Made by a program: the position numbers and the translations under genes. Below, piece after piece: positions 1 through 12,014 of a DNA stretch of 64,000 nucleotides; the stretch's first letter is position 1; every line of letters starts with the position of its first letter. Under the pieces are notes generated by a model. That model had not been told where the DNA came from. It worked only from the letters and a program-made list of their open reading frames with translations, and did not search any database. This stretch comes from Piscicola geometra. Its lineage: Eukaryota; Annelida; Clitellata; Hirudinida; Piscicolidae. The stretch is taken from positions 7,475,558 through 7,539,557 of the forward strand of contig OX030967.1 in NCBI GenBank assembly GCA_943735955.1. The letters are read 5' to 3'.

Positions 1-1135
1 CATCGTCTTCACCGTCTTCATCGTCTTCATCGTTTTCACTGTCTTCATCGTCTTCACCGTCTTCACCGTCTTTACCGTCTTCACCGTCTTCATCGTTCGT
101 CTTCACCGTCTTCATCGTCTTCACCGTCTTCATCGTCTTCACCGTTCGTCTTCATCGTCTTCATCGTCTTCCCCGTCTTCACCGTCTTCACCGTCTTCAC
201 TGTCTTCACCGTCTTCATCGTCTTCTTCGTCTTCATCGTTTTCACCGTCTTCACCGTCTTCACCGTCTTCACCGTCTTCACCGTCTTCACCGTCTTCACC
301 GTCTTCATCGTTCGTCTTCATCGTCTTCATCGTCTTCACCGTCTTCATCGTCTTCACCGTCTTCATCGTCTTCACCGTCTTCATCGTCTTCACCGTCTTC
401 ATCGTCTTCACCGTCTTCATAGTTCGTCTTCACCGTCTTCACAATCTTCATCGTCTTCACCGTCTTCATCGTCTTCACCGTCTTCATCGTCTTCACCGTC
501 TTCATCGTCTTACCGTCTTCATCGTCTTCACCGTCTTCATCGTCTTCATCGTTCGTCTTCACCGTCTTCATCGTCTTCATCGTCTTCACCGTCTTCACCG
601 TCTTCACCGTCTTCATCGTTCGTCTTCACCGTCTTCATCGTCTTCACCGTCTTCATCGTCTTCACCGTCTTCACCGTCTTCATCGTTCGTCTTCACCGTC
701 TTCATCGTCTTCATCGTTCGTCTTCACCGTCTTCACCGTCTTCATTGTCTTTACCGTCTTCATCGTCTTCACCGTCTTCATCGTCTTCATCGTCTTCACC
801 GTCTTCATCGTCTTCATCGTTCGTCTTCACCGTCTTCATCGTCTTCACCGTCTTCATCGTCTTTACCGTCTTCACCGTCTTCACCGTCTTCACCGTCTTC
901 ACCGTCATCATCTTTCGTCTTCATCGTCTTCATCGTCTTCACCGTCTTCATCGTCTTCACCGTTTTCATCGTCTTCATCGTCTTTACCGTCTTCACCGTC
1001 TTCACCGTCTTCATCGTCTTCATCGTCTTCACCGTCTTCATCGTCTTCACCGTCTTCACCGTCTTTACCGTCTTCACCGTCTTCATCGTTCGTCTTCACC
1101 GTCTTCATCGTCTTCACCGTCTTCATCGTCTTTAC
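1..1135 (+). repeat. Segmental copy A1 (left-truncated by window)
   Basis: This stretch aligns to 2230-3364 at an offset of 2,229 bp, changing to 2,220 bp over part of its length because of one-unit (9-bp) differences. Shared rare markers are CATAGTTCG at about 418, CACAATC at 440, a 1-bp-deleted unit (CTTACC) at 509, CATTG followed by CTTTACC at about 744, and CATCATCTTTCG near 906. One difference is CACTG near 38 where copy A2 has CACCG, a CpG transition. The match reaches base 1, so the copy begins outside the window. It breaks down after about 1135, just after a CTTTACCGTTCG. Confidence 0.85.
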
Positions 1136-1331
1136 CGTTCGTCTTCACCGTCTTCATCGTCTTCATCGTCTTCACCGTCTTCATCGTCTTCATCGTTCGT
1201 CTTCACCGTCTTCACCGTCTTCATCGTCTTCACCGTCTTCATCGTCTTCACCGTCTTCATCGTCTTCATCGTTTTCACCGTCTTCATCGTCTTCACCGTC
1301 TTCACCGTCTTTACCGTCTTCACCGTCTTCA

Positions 1332-2073
1332 TCGTTCGTCTTCACCGTCTTCATCGTCTTCACCGTCTTCATCGTCTTCACCGTTCGTCTTCATCGTCTT
1401 CATCGTCTTCACCGTCTTCACCGTCTTCACCGTCTTCACTGTCTTCACCGTCTTCATCGTCTTCTTCGTCTTCATCGTTTTCACCGTCTTCACCGTCTTC
1501 ACCGTCTTCATCGTCTTCATCGTCTTCACCGTCTTCATCGTCTTCATCGTTCGTCTTCACCGTCTTCACCGTCTTCATCGTCTTCACCGTCTTCATCGTC
1601 TTCACCGTCTTCATCGTCTTCATCGTTTTCACCGTCTTCATCGTCTTCACCGTCTTCACCGTCTTTACCGTCTTCACCGTCTTCATCGTTCGTCTTCACC
1701 GTCTTCATCGTCTTCACCGTCTTCATCGTCTTCACCGTTCGTCTTCATCGTCTTCATCGTCTTCACCGTCTTCACCGTCTTCACCGTCTTCACTGTCTTC
1801 ACCGTCTTCATCGTCTTCTTCGTTTTCACCGTCTTCATCGTCTTCACCGTCTTCACCGTCTTTACCGTCTTCACCGTCTTCATCGTTCGTCTTCACCGTC
1901 TTCATCGTCTTCACCGTCTTCATCGTCTTCACCGTTCGTCTTCATCGTCTTCATCGTCTTCACCGTCTTCACCGTCTTCACCGTCTTCACTGTCTTCACC
2001 GTCTTCATCGTCTTCACCGTTCGTCTTCATCGTCTTCATCGTCTTCACCGTCTTCACCGTCTTCACCGTCTTC
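1332..2073 (+). repeat. 354-bp HOR run, with internal deletion
   Basis: Phase breaks at 1332, 1381, 1547 and 1686 give the canonical 49 + 166 + 139 = 354 bp unit. CACTG at 1437 and 1791 are exactly 354 bp apart. The second unit is shortened: its two CGTTTTCACC sites are merged into one, removing 157 bp (17 nine-mers plus one break), so the next CACTG is at 1988. That third unit is cut to 85 bp and runs straight into another break. Confidence 0.82.
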
Positions 2074-2528
2074 ACTGTCTTCACCGTCTTCATCGTCTTC
2101 TTCGTCTTCATCGTTTTCACCGTCTTCACCGTCTTCACCGTCTTCATCGTCTTCATCGTCTTCACCGTCTTCATCGTCTTCATCGTTCGTCTTCACCGTC
2201 TTCACCGTCTTCATCGTCTTCACCGTCTTCATCGTCTTCACCGTCTTCATCGTCTTCATCGTTTTCACCGTCTTCATCGTCTTCACCGTCTTCACCGTCT
2301 TTACCGTCTTCACCGTCTTCATCGTTCGTCTTCACCGTCTTCATCGTCTTCACCGTCTTCATCGTCTTCACCGTTCGTCTTCATCGTCTTCATCGTCTTC
2401 ACCGTCTTCACCGTCTTCACCGTCTTCACTGTCTTCACCGTCTTCATCGTCTTCTTCGTCTTCATCGTTTTCACCGTCTTCACCGTCTTCACCGTCTTCA
2501 CCGTCTTCACCGTCTTCACCGTCTTCAT
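2034..2528 (+). repeat. 354-bp HOR pair
   Basis: CACTG followed by CTTCTTCG occurs at 2073 and 2427, 354 bp apart. Breaks lie at 2183, 2322, 2371 and 2528. The second unit is followed by an extended CAC run and leads into copy A2's CATAGTTCG block. Confidence 0.82.
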
Positions 2529-3364
2529 CGTTCGTCTTCATCGTCTTCATCGTCTTCACCGTCTTCATCGTCTTCACCGTCTTCATCGTCTTCACCGTCT
2601 TCATCGTCTTCACCGTCTTCATCGTCTTCACCGTCTTCATAGTTCGTCTTCACCGTCTTCACAATCTTCATCGTCTTCACCGTCTTCATCGTCTTCACCG
2701 TCTTCATCGTCTTCACCGTCTTCATCGTCTTACCGTCTTCATCGTCTTCACCGTCTTCATCGTCTTCATCGTTCGTCTTCACCGTCTTCATCGTCTTCAT
2801 CGTCTTCACCGTCTTCACCGTCTTCACCGTCTTCATCGTTCGTCTTCACCGTCTTCATCGTCTTCACCGTCTTCATCGTCTTCACCGTCTTCACCGTCTT
2901 CATCGTTCGTCTTCACCGTCTTCATCGTCTTCATCGTTCGTCTTCACCGTCTTCACCGTCTTCATTGTCTTTACCGTCTTCATCGTCTTCACCGTCTTCA
3001 TCGTCTTCATCGTCTTCACCGTCTTCATCGTCTTCATCGTTCGTCTTCACCGTCTTCATCGTCTTCACCGTCTTCATCGTCTTTACCGTCTTCACCGTCT
3101 TCACCGTCTTCACCGTCTTCACCGTCTTCACCGTCATCATCTTTCGTCTTCATCGTCTTCATCGTCTTCACCGTCTTCATCGTCTTCACCGTTTTCATCG
3201 TCTTCATCGTCTTTACCGTCTTCACCGTCTTCACCGTCTTCATCGTCTTCATCGTCTTCACCGTCTTCATCGTCTTCACCGTCTTCACCGTCTTTACCGT
3301 CTTCACCGTCTTCATCGTTCGTCTTCACCGTCTTCATCGTCTTCACCGTCTTCATCGTCTTTAC
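2230..3364 (+). repeat. Segmental copy A2
   Basis: This is the second copy of the A segment. It carries CATAGTTCG near 2638, CACAATC at 2660, the CTTACC 1-bp deletion at 2729 and CATTG near 2964, each 2,220 bp from its partner in A1, then CATCATCTTTCG one unit further on. It leads into a 443-bp tandem duplication that starts near 3316. Copy A3 at about 6017-6848 matches its right part at an offset of 3,492 bp. Confidence 0.85.
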
Positions 3365-4201
3365 CGTTCGTCTTCATCGTCTTCATCGTCTTCACCGTCT
3401 TCACCGTCTTCACCGTCTTCATCGTCTTCACCGTCTTCACCGTCTTCACCGTCTTCATCGTTCGTCTTCACCGTCTTTACCGTCTTCATCGTCTTCACCG
3501 TCTTCATCGTCTTCTTCGTCTTCATCGTTTTCACCGTCTTCACCGTCTTCATCGTCTTCATCGTCTTCACCGTCTTCATCGTCTTCATCGTTCGTCTTCA
3601 CCGTCTTCACCGTCTTCATCGTCTTCACCGTCTTCATCGTCTTCACCGTCTTCATCGTCTTCATCGTCTTCACCGTCTTCATCGTCTTCACCGTCTTCAC
3701 CGTCTTCACCGTCTTCATCGTTCGTCTTCACCGTCTTCATCGTCTTCACCGTCTTCATCGTTCGTCTTCACCGTCTTCATCGTCTTCACCGTCTTCATCG
3801 TCTTTACCGTTCGTCTTCATCGTCTTCATCGTCTTCACCGTCTTCACCGTCTTCACCGTCTTCATCGTCTTCACCGTCTTCACCGTCTTCACCGTCTTCA
3901 TCGTTCGTCTTCACCGTCTTTACCGTCTTCATCGTCTTCACCGTCTTCATCGTCTTCTTCGTCTTCATCGTTTTCACCGTCTTCACCGTCTTCATCGTCT
4001 TCATCGTCTTCACCGTCTTCATCGTCTTCATCGTTCGTCTTCACCGTCTTCACCGTCTTCATCGTCTTCACCGTCTTCATCGTCTTCACCGTCTTCATCG
4101 TCTTCATCGTCTTCACCGTCTTCATCGTCTTCACCGTCTTCACCGTCTTCACCGTCTTCATCGTTCGTCTTCACCGTCTTCATCGTCTTCACCGTCTTCA
4201 T
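3316..4201 (+). repeat. 443-bp tandem duplication
   Basis: Units 3316-3758 and 3759-4201 align at 443 bp, which is 47 nine-mers plus five 4-bp breaks. Both contain CTTTACCGTTCG (about 3360 and 3803), CTTTACC after a break (about 3475 and 3918), CTTCTTCG and CGTTTTCACC in the same order. The period preserves both the nine-base register and the set of breaks. Confidence 0.8.
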
Positions 4202-5405
4202 CGTCTTCACCGTCTTCACCGTCTTCATCGTTCGTCTTCACCGTCTTCATCGTCTTCATCGTTCGTCTTCACCGTCTTCACCGTCTTCATCGTCTTCACC
4301 GTCTTCATCGTCTTCACCGTCTTCACCGTCTTCACCGTCTTCACCGTCTTCACCGTCTTCACCGTCTTCACCGTCTTCACCGTCTTCATCGTCTTCATCG
4401 TCTTCATCGTTTTCACCGTCTTCACCGTCTTCACCGTCTTCATCGTCTTCATCGTCTTCACCGTCTTCATCGTCTTCATCGTTCGTCTTCACCGTCTTCA
4501 CCGTCTTCATCGTCTTCACCGTCTTCATCGTCTTCACCGTCTTCATCGTCTTCATCGTTTTCACCGTCTTCATCGTCTTCACCGTCTTCACCGTCTTTAC
4601 CGTCTTCACCGTCTTCATCGTTCGTCTTCACCGTCTTCATCGTCTTCACCGTCTTCATCGTCTTCACCGTTCGTCTTCATCGTCTTCATCGTCTTCACCG
4701 TCTTCACCGTCTTCACCGTCTTCACTGTTTTCACCGTCTTCATCGTCTTCTTCGTCTTCATCGTTTTCACCGTCTTCACCGTCTTCACCGTCTTCATCGT
4801 CTTCATCGTCTTCACCGTCTTCATCGTCTTCATCGTTCGTCTTCACCGTCTTCACCGTCTTCATCGTCTTCACCGTCTTCATCGTCTTCACCGTCTTCAT
4901 CGTCTTCATCGTTTTCACCGTCTTCATCGTCTTCACCGTCTTCACCGTCTTTACCGTCTTCACCGTCTTCATCGTTCGTCTTCACCGTCTTCATCGTCTT
5001 CACCGTCTTCATCGTCTTCACCGTTCGTCTTCATCGTCTTCATCGTCTTCACCGTCTTCACCGTCTTCACCGTCTTCACTGTCTTCACCGTCTTCATCGT
5101 CTTCTTCGTCTTCATCGTTTTCACCGTCTTCACCGTCTTCACCGTCTTCATCGTCTTCATCGTCTTCACCGTCTTCATCGTCTTCATCGTTCGTCTTCAC
5201 CGTCTTCACCGTCTTCATCGTCTTCACCGTCTTCATCGTCTTCACCGTCTTCATCGTCTTCATCGTCTTCACCGTCTTCATCGTCTTCACCGTCTTCACC
5301 GTCTTCATCGTTCGTCTTCACCGTCTTCATCGTCTTCACCGTCTTCATCGTCTTCACCGTCTTCACCGTCTTCATCGTTCGTCTTCACCGTCTTCATCGT
5401 CTTCA
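3804..5405 (+). repeat. Segmental copy B1 (~1.6 kb)
   Basis: This stretch aligns with 6844-8471 at offsets of 3,040 to 3,067 bp. Phase breaks at 4031, 4161, 4228, 4479, 4618, 4667, 4833, 4972 and 5187 have partners at 7080, 7210, 7277, 7528, 7667, 7716, 7882, 8021 and 8254. Offset changes are multiples of nine. It includes the 354-bp HOR pair with CACTG at 4723 and 5077; the first has CACTGTTTTC, a private C-to-T change. Confidence 0.78.
4618..5308 (+). repeat. 354-bp HOR pair
   Basis: Breaks at 4618, 4667, 4833, 4972, 5021, 5187 and 5308 give 49/166/139 then 49/166/121. The CACTG markers at 4723 and 5077 are 354 bp apart. The second unit replaces CGTTTTCACC in its third block with CGTCTTCACC and lacks two nine-mers. 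Confidence 0.82.
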
Positions 5406-6016
5406 TCGTTTGTCTTCACCGTCTTCACCGTCTTCATCGTCTTCACCGTCTTCATCGTCTTCACCGTCTTCATCGTCTTTATCGTCTTCACCGTCTTCAT
5501 CGTCTTCATCGTTCGTCTTCACCGTCTTCATCGTCTTCATCGTCTTCACCGTCTTCATCGTCTTCACCGTCTTCATCGTCTTTACCGTCTTCACCGTCTT
5601 CACCGTCTTCACCGTCTTCACCGTCTTCACCGTCTTCACCGTCTTCATCGTTCGTCTTCATCGTCTTCATCGTCTTCACCGTCTTCATCGTCTTCACCGT
5701 CTTCATCGTCTTCACCGTCTTCATCGTCTTCACCGTCTTCATCGTCTTCACCGTCTTCATCGTCTTCATCGTTCGTCTTCACCGTCTTCACCGTCTTCAT
5801 CGTCTTCACCGTCTTCATCGTCTTCACCGTCTTCATCGTCTTCATCGTCTTCACCGTCTTCATCGTCTTCATCGTTCGTCTTCACCGTCTTCATCGTCTT
5901 CATCGTCTTCACCGTCTTCATCGTCTTCACCGTCTTCATCGTCTTTACCGTCTTCACCGTCTTCACCGTCTTCACCGTCTTCACCGTCTTCACCGTCTTC
6001 ACCGTCTTCACCGTCT

Positions 6017-6848
6017 TCATCGTTCGTCTTCATCGTCTTCATCGTCTTCACCGTCTTCATCGTCTTCACCGTCTTCATCGTCTTCACCGTCTTCATCGTC
6101 TTCACCGTCTTCATCGTCTTCACCGTCTTCATCGTTCGTCTTCACCGTCTTCACAATCTTCATCGTCTTCACCGTCTTCATCGTCTTCACCGTCTTCATC
6201 GTCTTCACCGTCTTCATCGTCTTACCGTCTTCATCGTCTTCACCGTCTTCATCGTCTTCATCGTTCGTCTTCACCGTCTTCATCGTCTTCATCGTCTTCA
6301 CCGTCTTCACCGTCTTCACCGTCTTCATCGTTCGTCTTCACCGTCTTCATCGTCTTCACCGTCTTCATCGTCTTCACCGTCTTCACCGTCTTCATCGTTC
6401 GTCTTCACCGTCTTCATCGTCTTCATCGTTCGTCTTCACCGTCTTCACCGTCTTCATTGTCTTTACCGTCTTCATCGTCTTCACCGTCTTCATCGTCTTC
6501 ATCGTCTTCACCGTCTTCATCGTCTTCATCGTTCGTCTTCACCGTCTTCATCGTCTTCACCGTCTTCATCGTCTTTACCGTCTTCACCGTCTTCACCGTC
6601 TTCACCGTCTTCACCGTCTTCACCGTCATCATCTTTCGTCTTCATCGTCTTCATCGTCTTCACCGTTTTCATCGTCTTCACCGTTTTCATCGTCTTCATC
6701 GTCTTTACCGTCTTCACCGTCTTCATCGTCTTCATCGTCTTCACCGTCTTCATCGTCTTCACCGTCTTCACCGTCTTTACCGTCTTCACCGTCTTCATCG
6801 TTCGTCTTCACCGTCTTCATCGTCTTCACCGTCTTCATCGTCTTTACC
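6017..6848 (+). repeat. Segmental copy A3 (partial)
   Basis: This is a third, shorter copy of the A segment, 3,492 bp from A2. It keeps CACAATC at 6152, the CTTACC 1-bp deletion at 6221, the CATTG/CTTTACC pair near 6456 and the CATCATCTTTCG junction near 6627. Where A1 and A2 have CATAGTTCG, this copy has the ordinary CATCGTTCG. The TAG variant therefore arose in the common ancestor of A1 and A2, or was lost here. It also has two extra GTTTTCAT units near 6665 and 6683 that the others lack or share only in part. Confidence 0.8.
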
Positions 6849-8471
6849 GTTCGTCTTCATCGTCTTCATCGTCTTCACCGTCTTCACCGTCTTCACCGTC
6901 TTCATCGTCTTCACCGTCTTCACCGTCTTCACCGTCTTCATCGTTCGTCTTCACCGTCTTCACCGTCTTCATCGTCTTCACCGTCTTCATCGTCTTCTTC
7001 GTCTTCATCGTTTTCACCGTCTTCACCGTCTTCACCGTCTTCATCGTCTTCATCGTCTTCACCGTCTTCATCGTCTTCATCGTTCGTCTTCACCGTCTTC
7101 ACCGTCTTCATCGTGTTCACCGTTTTCATCGTCTTCACCGTCTTCATCGTCTTCATCGTCTTCACCGTCTTCATCGTCTTCACCGTCTTCACCGTCTTCA
7201 CCGTCTTCATCGTTCGTCTTCACCGTCTTCATCGTCTTCACCGTCTTCATCGTCTTCACCGTCTTCACCGTCTTCATCGTTCGTCTTCACCGTCTTCATC
7301 GTCTTCATCGTTCGTCTTCACCGTCTTCACCGTCTTCATCGTCTTCACCGTCTTCATCGTCTTCACCGTCTTCACCGTCTTCACCGTCTTCACCGTCTTC
7401 ACCGTCTTCACCGTCTTCACCGTCTTCACCGTCTTCATCGTCTTCATCGTCTTCATCGTTTTCACCGTCTTCACCGTCTTCACCGTCTTCATCGTCTTCA
7501 TCGTCTTCACCGTCTTCATCGTCTTCATCGTTCGTCTTCACCGTCTTCACCGTCTTCATCGTCTTCACCGTCTTCATCGTCTTCACCGTCTTCATCGTCT
7601 TCATCGTTTTCACCGTCTTCATCGTCTTCACCGTCTTCACCGTCTTTACCGTCTTCACCGTCTTCATCGTTCGTCTTCACCGTCTTCATCGTCTTCACCG
7701 TCTTCATCGTCTTCACCGTTCGTCTTCATCGTCTTCATCGTCTTCACCGTCTTCACCGTCTTCACCGTCTTCACTGTCTTCACCGTCTTCATCGTCTTCT
7801 TCGTCTTCATCGTTTTCACCGTCTTCACCGTCTTCACCGTCTTCATCGTCTTCATCGTCTTCACCGTCTTCATCGTCTTCATCGTTCGTCTTCACCGTCT
7901 TCACCGTCTTCATCGTCTTCACCGTCTTCATCGTCTTCACCGTCTTCATCGTCTTCATCGTTTTCACCGTCTTCATCGTCTTCACCGTCTTCACCGTCTT
8001 TACCGTCTTCACCGTCTTCATCGTTCGTCTTCACCGTCTTCATCGTCTTCACCGTCTTCATCGTCTTCACCGTCTTCATCGTCTTCACCGTTCGTCTTCA
8101 TCGTCTTCATCGTCTTCACCGTCTTCACCGTCTTCACCGTCTTCACTGTCTTCACCGTCTTCATCGTCTTCTTCGTCTTCATGGTTTTCACCGTCTTCAC
8201 CGTCTTCACCGTCTTCATCGTCTTCATCGTCTTCACCGTCTTCATCGTCTTCATCGTTTGTCTTCACCGTCTTCACCGTCTTTATCGTCTTCACCGTCTT
8301 CATCGTCTTCACCGTCTTCATCGTCTTCATCGTCTTCACCGTCTTCATCGTCTTCACCGTCTTCACCGTCTTCATCGTTCGTCTTCACCGTCTTCATCGT
8401 CTTCACCGTCTTCATCGTCTTCACCGTCTTCACCGTCTTCATCGTTCGTCTTCACCGTCTTCATCGTCTTC
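6844..8471 (+). repeat. Segmental copy B2 (~1.6 kb)
   Basis: This is the partner of 3804-5405. It holds 354-type units with CACTG at 7772 and 8144; here the spacing is 372 bp, 354 plus two nine-mers. Private variants include TCGTGTTCACC near 7111 and CATGG at 8180. CATGG marks a lineage also found at 9497 and 15722. The copy overlaps the start of the 1,317-bp tandem duplication. Confidence 0.78.
7667..8375 (+). repeat. 354-type HOR pair, 372-bp spacing
   Basis: Breaks lie at 7667, 7716, 7882, 8021 and 8088. The block from 8021 to 8088 is 67 bp instead of 49, so the CACTG markers at 7772 and 8144 are 372 bp apart (354 + 18). The second unit carries CATGG at 8180 in place of CATCG. Confidence 0.8.
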
Positions 8472-10555
8472 ATCGTTTGTCTTCACCGTCTTCACCGTCT
8501 TCATCGTCTTCACCGTCTTCATCGTCTTCACCGTCTTCATCGTCTTCATCGTCTTCACCGTCTTCATCGTCTTCATCGTTCGTCTTCACCGTCTTCATCG
8601 TCTTCACCGTCTTCATCGTCTTCACCGTCTTCACCGTCTTCATCGTTCGTCTTCACCGTCTTCATCGTCTTCATCGTTCGTCTTCACCGTCTTCACCGTC
8701 TTCATCGTCTTCACCGTCTTCATCGTCTTCACCGTCTTCACCGTCTTCACCGTCTTCACCGTCTTCACCGTCTTCACCGTCTTCACCGTCTTCACCGTCT
8801 TCATCGTCTTCATCGTCTTCATCGTTTTCACCGTCTTCACCGTCTTCACCGTCTTCATCGTCTTCATCGTCTTCACCGTCTTCATCGTCTTCATCGTTCG
8901 TCTTCACCGTCTTCACCGTCTTCATCGTCTTCACCGTCTTCATCGTCTTCACCGTCTTCATCGTCTTCATCGATTTCACCGTCTTCATCGTCTTCACCGT
9001 CTTCACCGTCTTTACCGTCTTCACCGTCTTCATCGTTCGTCTTCACCGTCTTCATCGTCTTCACCGTCTTCATCGTCTTCACCGTTCGTCTTCATCGTCT
9101 TCATCGTCTTCACCGTCTTCACCGTCTTCACCGTCTTCACTGTCTTCACCGTCTTCATCGTCTTCTTCGTCTTCATCGTTTTCACCGTCTTCACCGTCTT
9201 CACCGTCTTCATCGTCTTCATCGTCTTCACCGTCTTCACCGTCTTCATCGTTCGTCTTCACCGTCTTCATCGTCTTCACCGTCTTCATCGTCTTCACCGT
9301 TCGTCTTCATCGTCTTCATCGTCTTCACCGTCTTCACCGTCTTCACCGTCTTCACTGTCTTCACCGTCTTCATCGTCTTCTTCGTCTTCATCGTTTTCAC
9401 CGTCTTCACCGTCTTCATCGTCTTCATCGTCTTCACCGTCTTCACCGTCTTCACCGTCTTCACTGTCTTCACCGTCTTCATCGTCTTCTTCGTCTTCATG
9501 GTTTTCACCGTCTTCACCGTCTTCACCGTCTTCATCGTCTTCATCGTCTTCACCGTCTTCATCGTCTTCATCGTTTGTCTTCACCGTCTTCACCGTCTTT
9601 ATCGTCTTCACCGTCTTCATCGTCTTCACCGTCTTCATCGTCTTCATCGTCTTCACCGTCTTCATCGTCTTCACCGTCTTCACCGTCTTCATCGTTCGTC
9701 TTCACCGTCTTCATCGTCTTCACCGTCTTCATCGTCTTCACCGTCTTCACCGTCTTCATCGTTCGTCTTCACCGTCTTCATCGTCTTCATCGTTTGTCTT
9801 CACCGTCTTCACCGTCTTCATCGTCTTCACCGTCTTCATCGTCTTCACCGTCTTCATCGTCTTCATCGTCTTCACCGTCTTCATCGTCTTCATCGTTCGT
9901 CTTCACCGTCTTCATCGTCTTCACCGTCTTCATCGTCTTCACCGTCTTCACCGTCTTCATCGTTCGTCTTCACCGTCTTCATCGTCTTCATCGTTCGTCT
10001 TCACCGTCTTCACCGTCTTCATCGTCTTCACCGTCTTCATCGTCTTCACCGTCTTCACCGTCTTCACCGTCTTCACCGTCTTCACCGTCTTCACCGTCTT
10101 CACCGTCTTCACCGTCTTCATCGTCTTCATCGTCTTCATCGTTTTCACCGTCTTCACCGTCTTCACCGTCTTCATCGTCTTCATCGTCTTCACCGTCTTC
10201 ATCGTCTTCATCGTTCGTCTTCACCGTCTTCACCGTCTTCATCGTCTTCACCGTCTTCATCGTCTTCACCGTCTTCATCGTCTTCATCGATTTCACCGTC
10301 TTCATCGTCTTCACCGTCTTCACCGTCTTTACCGTCTTCACCGTCTTCATCGTTCGTCTTCACCGTCTTCATCGTCTTCACCGTCTTCATCGTCTTCACC
10401 GTTCGTCTTCATCGTCTTCATCGTCTTCACCGTCTTCACCGTCTTCACCGTCTTCACTGTCTTCACCGTCTTCATCGTCTTCTTCGTCTTCATCGTTTTC
10501 ACCGTCTTCACCGTCTTCACCGTCTTCATCGTCTTCATCGTCTTCACCGTCTTCA
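8100..10555 (+). repeat. 1,317-bp tandem duplication
   Basis: Copies at about 8100-9416 and 9417-10555 align at 1,317 bp. Private markers repeat at this exact offset: CACTG 8144/9461, CATGG with its ATG at 8181/9498, CGATTTC at 8971/10288 and CACTG 9138/10455. The second copy loses alignment after about 10555, where CACCGTC in the first copy corresponds to CATCGTC in the second. Upstream identity ends near 8095/9412. Confidence 0.85.
9030..9571 (+). repeat. Collapsed 354-type HOR units
   Basis: Three CACTG/CTTCTTCG markers lie at 9138, 9353 and 9461, spaced 215 and 108 bp. Parts of the 354-bp unit are therefore missing between them. The junction near 9412-9461 is where the 1,317-bp tandem duplication joins; the unit at 9461 carries CATGG at 9497. 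Confidence 0.72.
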
Positions 10556-12014
10556 TCGTCTTCATCGTTCGTCTTCACCGTCTTCACCGTCTTCATCGTC
10601 TTCACCGTCTTCATCGTCTTCACCGTCTTCATCGTCTTCATCGTTTTCACCGTCTTCATCGTCTTCACCGTCTTCACCGTCTTTACCGTCTTCACCGTCT
10701 TCATCGTTTGTCTTCACCGTCTTCATCGTCTTCACCGTCTTCATCGTCTTCACCGTTCGTCTTCATCGTCTTCATCGTCTTCACCGTCTTCACCGTCTTC
10801 ACCGTCTTCACTGTCTTCACCGTCTTCATCGTCTTCTTCGTCTTCATCGTTTTCACCGTCTTCACCGTCTTCACCGTCTTCATCGTCTTCATCGTCTTCA
10901 CCGTCTTCATCGTCTTCATCGTTCGTCTTCACCGTCTTCACCGTCTTCATCGTCTTCACCGTCTTCATCGTCTTCACCGTCTTCATCGTCTTCATCGTCT
11001 TCACCGTCTTCATCGTCTTCACCGTCTTCACCGTCTTCATCGTTCGTCTTCACCGTCTTCATCGTCTTCACCGTCTTCATCGTCTTCACCGTCTTCACCG
11101 TCTTCATCGTTCGTCTTCACCGTCTTCATCGTCTTCATCGTTTGTCTTCACCGTCTTCACCGTCTTCATCGTCTTCACCGTCTTCATCGTCTTCACCGTC
11201 TTCATCGTCTTCATCGTCTTCACCGTCTTCATCGTCTTCATCGTTCGTCTTCACCGTCTTCATCGTCTTCATCGTCTTCACCGTCTTCATCGTCTTCACC
11301 GTCTTCATCGTCTTTACCGTCTTCACCGTCTTCACCGTCTTCACCGTCTTCACCGTCTTCACCGTCTTCACCGTCTTCATCGTTCGTCTTCATCGTCTTC
11401 ATCGTCTTCACCGTCTTCATCGTCTTCACCGTCTTCATCGTCTTCACCGTCTTCATCGTCTTCACCGTCTTCATCGTCTTCACCGTCTTCATCGTCTTCA
11501 CCGTCTTCATCGTCTTCACCGTCTTCATCGTTCGTCTTCACCGTCTTCACAATCTTCATCGTCTTCACCGTCTTCATCGTCTTCACCGTCTTCATCGTCT
11601 TCACCGTCTTCATCGTCTTCACCGTCTTCATCGTCTTCACCGTCTTCATCGTTCGTCTTCATCGTTCGTCTTCACCGTCTTCACAATCTTCATCGTCTTC
11701 ACCGTCTTCATCGTCTTCACCGTCTTCATCGTCTTCACCGTCTTCATCGTCTTCACCGTCTTCATCGTCTTCACCGTCTTCATCGTCTTCACCGTCTTCA
11801 TCGTCTTCATCGTTCGTCTTCACCGTCTTCATCGTCTTCATCGTCTTCACCGTCTTCACGGTCTTCACCGTCTTCACCGTCTTCATCGTTCGTCTTCACC
11901 GTCTTCATCGTCTTCACCGTCTTCATCGTCTTCACCGTCTTCACCGTCTTCATCGTTCGTCTTCACCGTCTTCATCGTCTTCATCGTTCGTCTTCACCGT
12001 CTTCACCGTCTTCA
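9420..12014 (+). repeat. 2.6-kb segmental copy C1
   Basis: This stretch aligns to 15645-18239 at 6,225 bp (locally 6,216 where one nine-mer is missing). Shared rare markers are CATGG (ATG at 9498), CGATTT (10288), CACAATC at 11548 and 11682, and CACGG at 11857. Their partners are at 15723, 16513, 17773, 17907 and 18082, all exactly 6,225 bp away. Confidence 0.86.
10350..11040 (+). repeat. 354-bp HOR pair
   Basis: Breaks at 10350, 10399, 10565, 10704, 10753, 10919 and 11040 follow the 49/166/139 then 49/166/121 pattern. CACTG is at 10455 and 10809, 354 bp apart. The break at about 10706 reads CGTTTG instead of CGTTCG, a private variant shared with 14310, 16923 and 21163. Confidence 0.83.
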
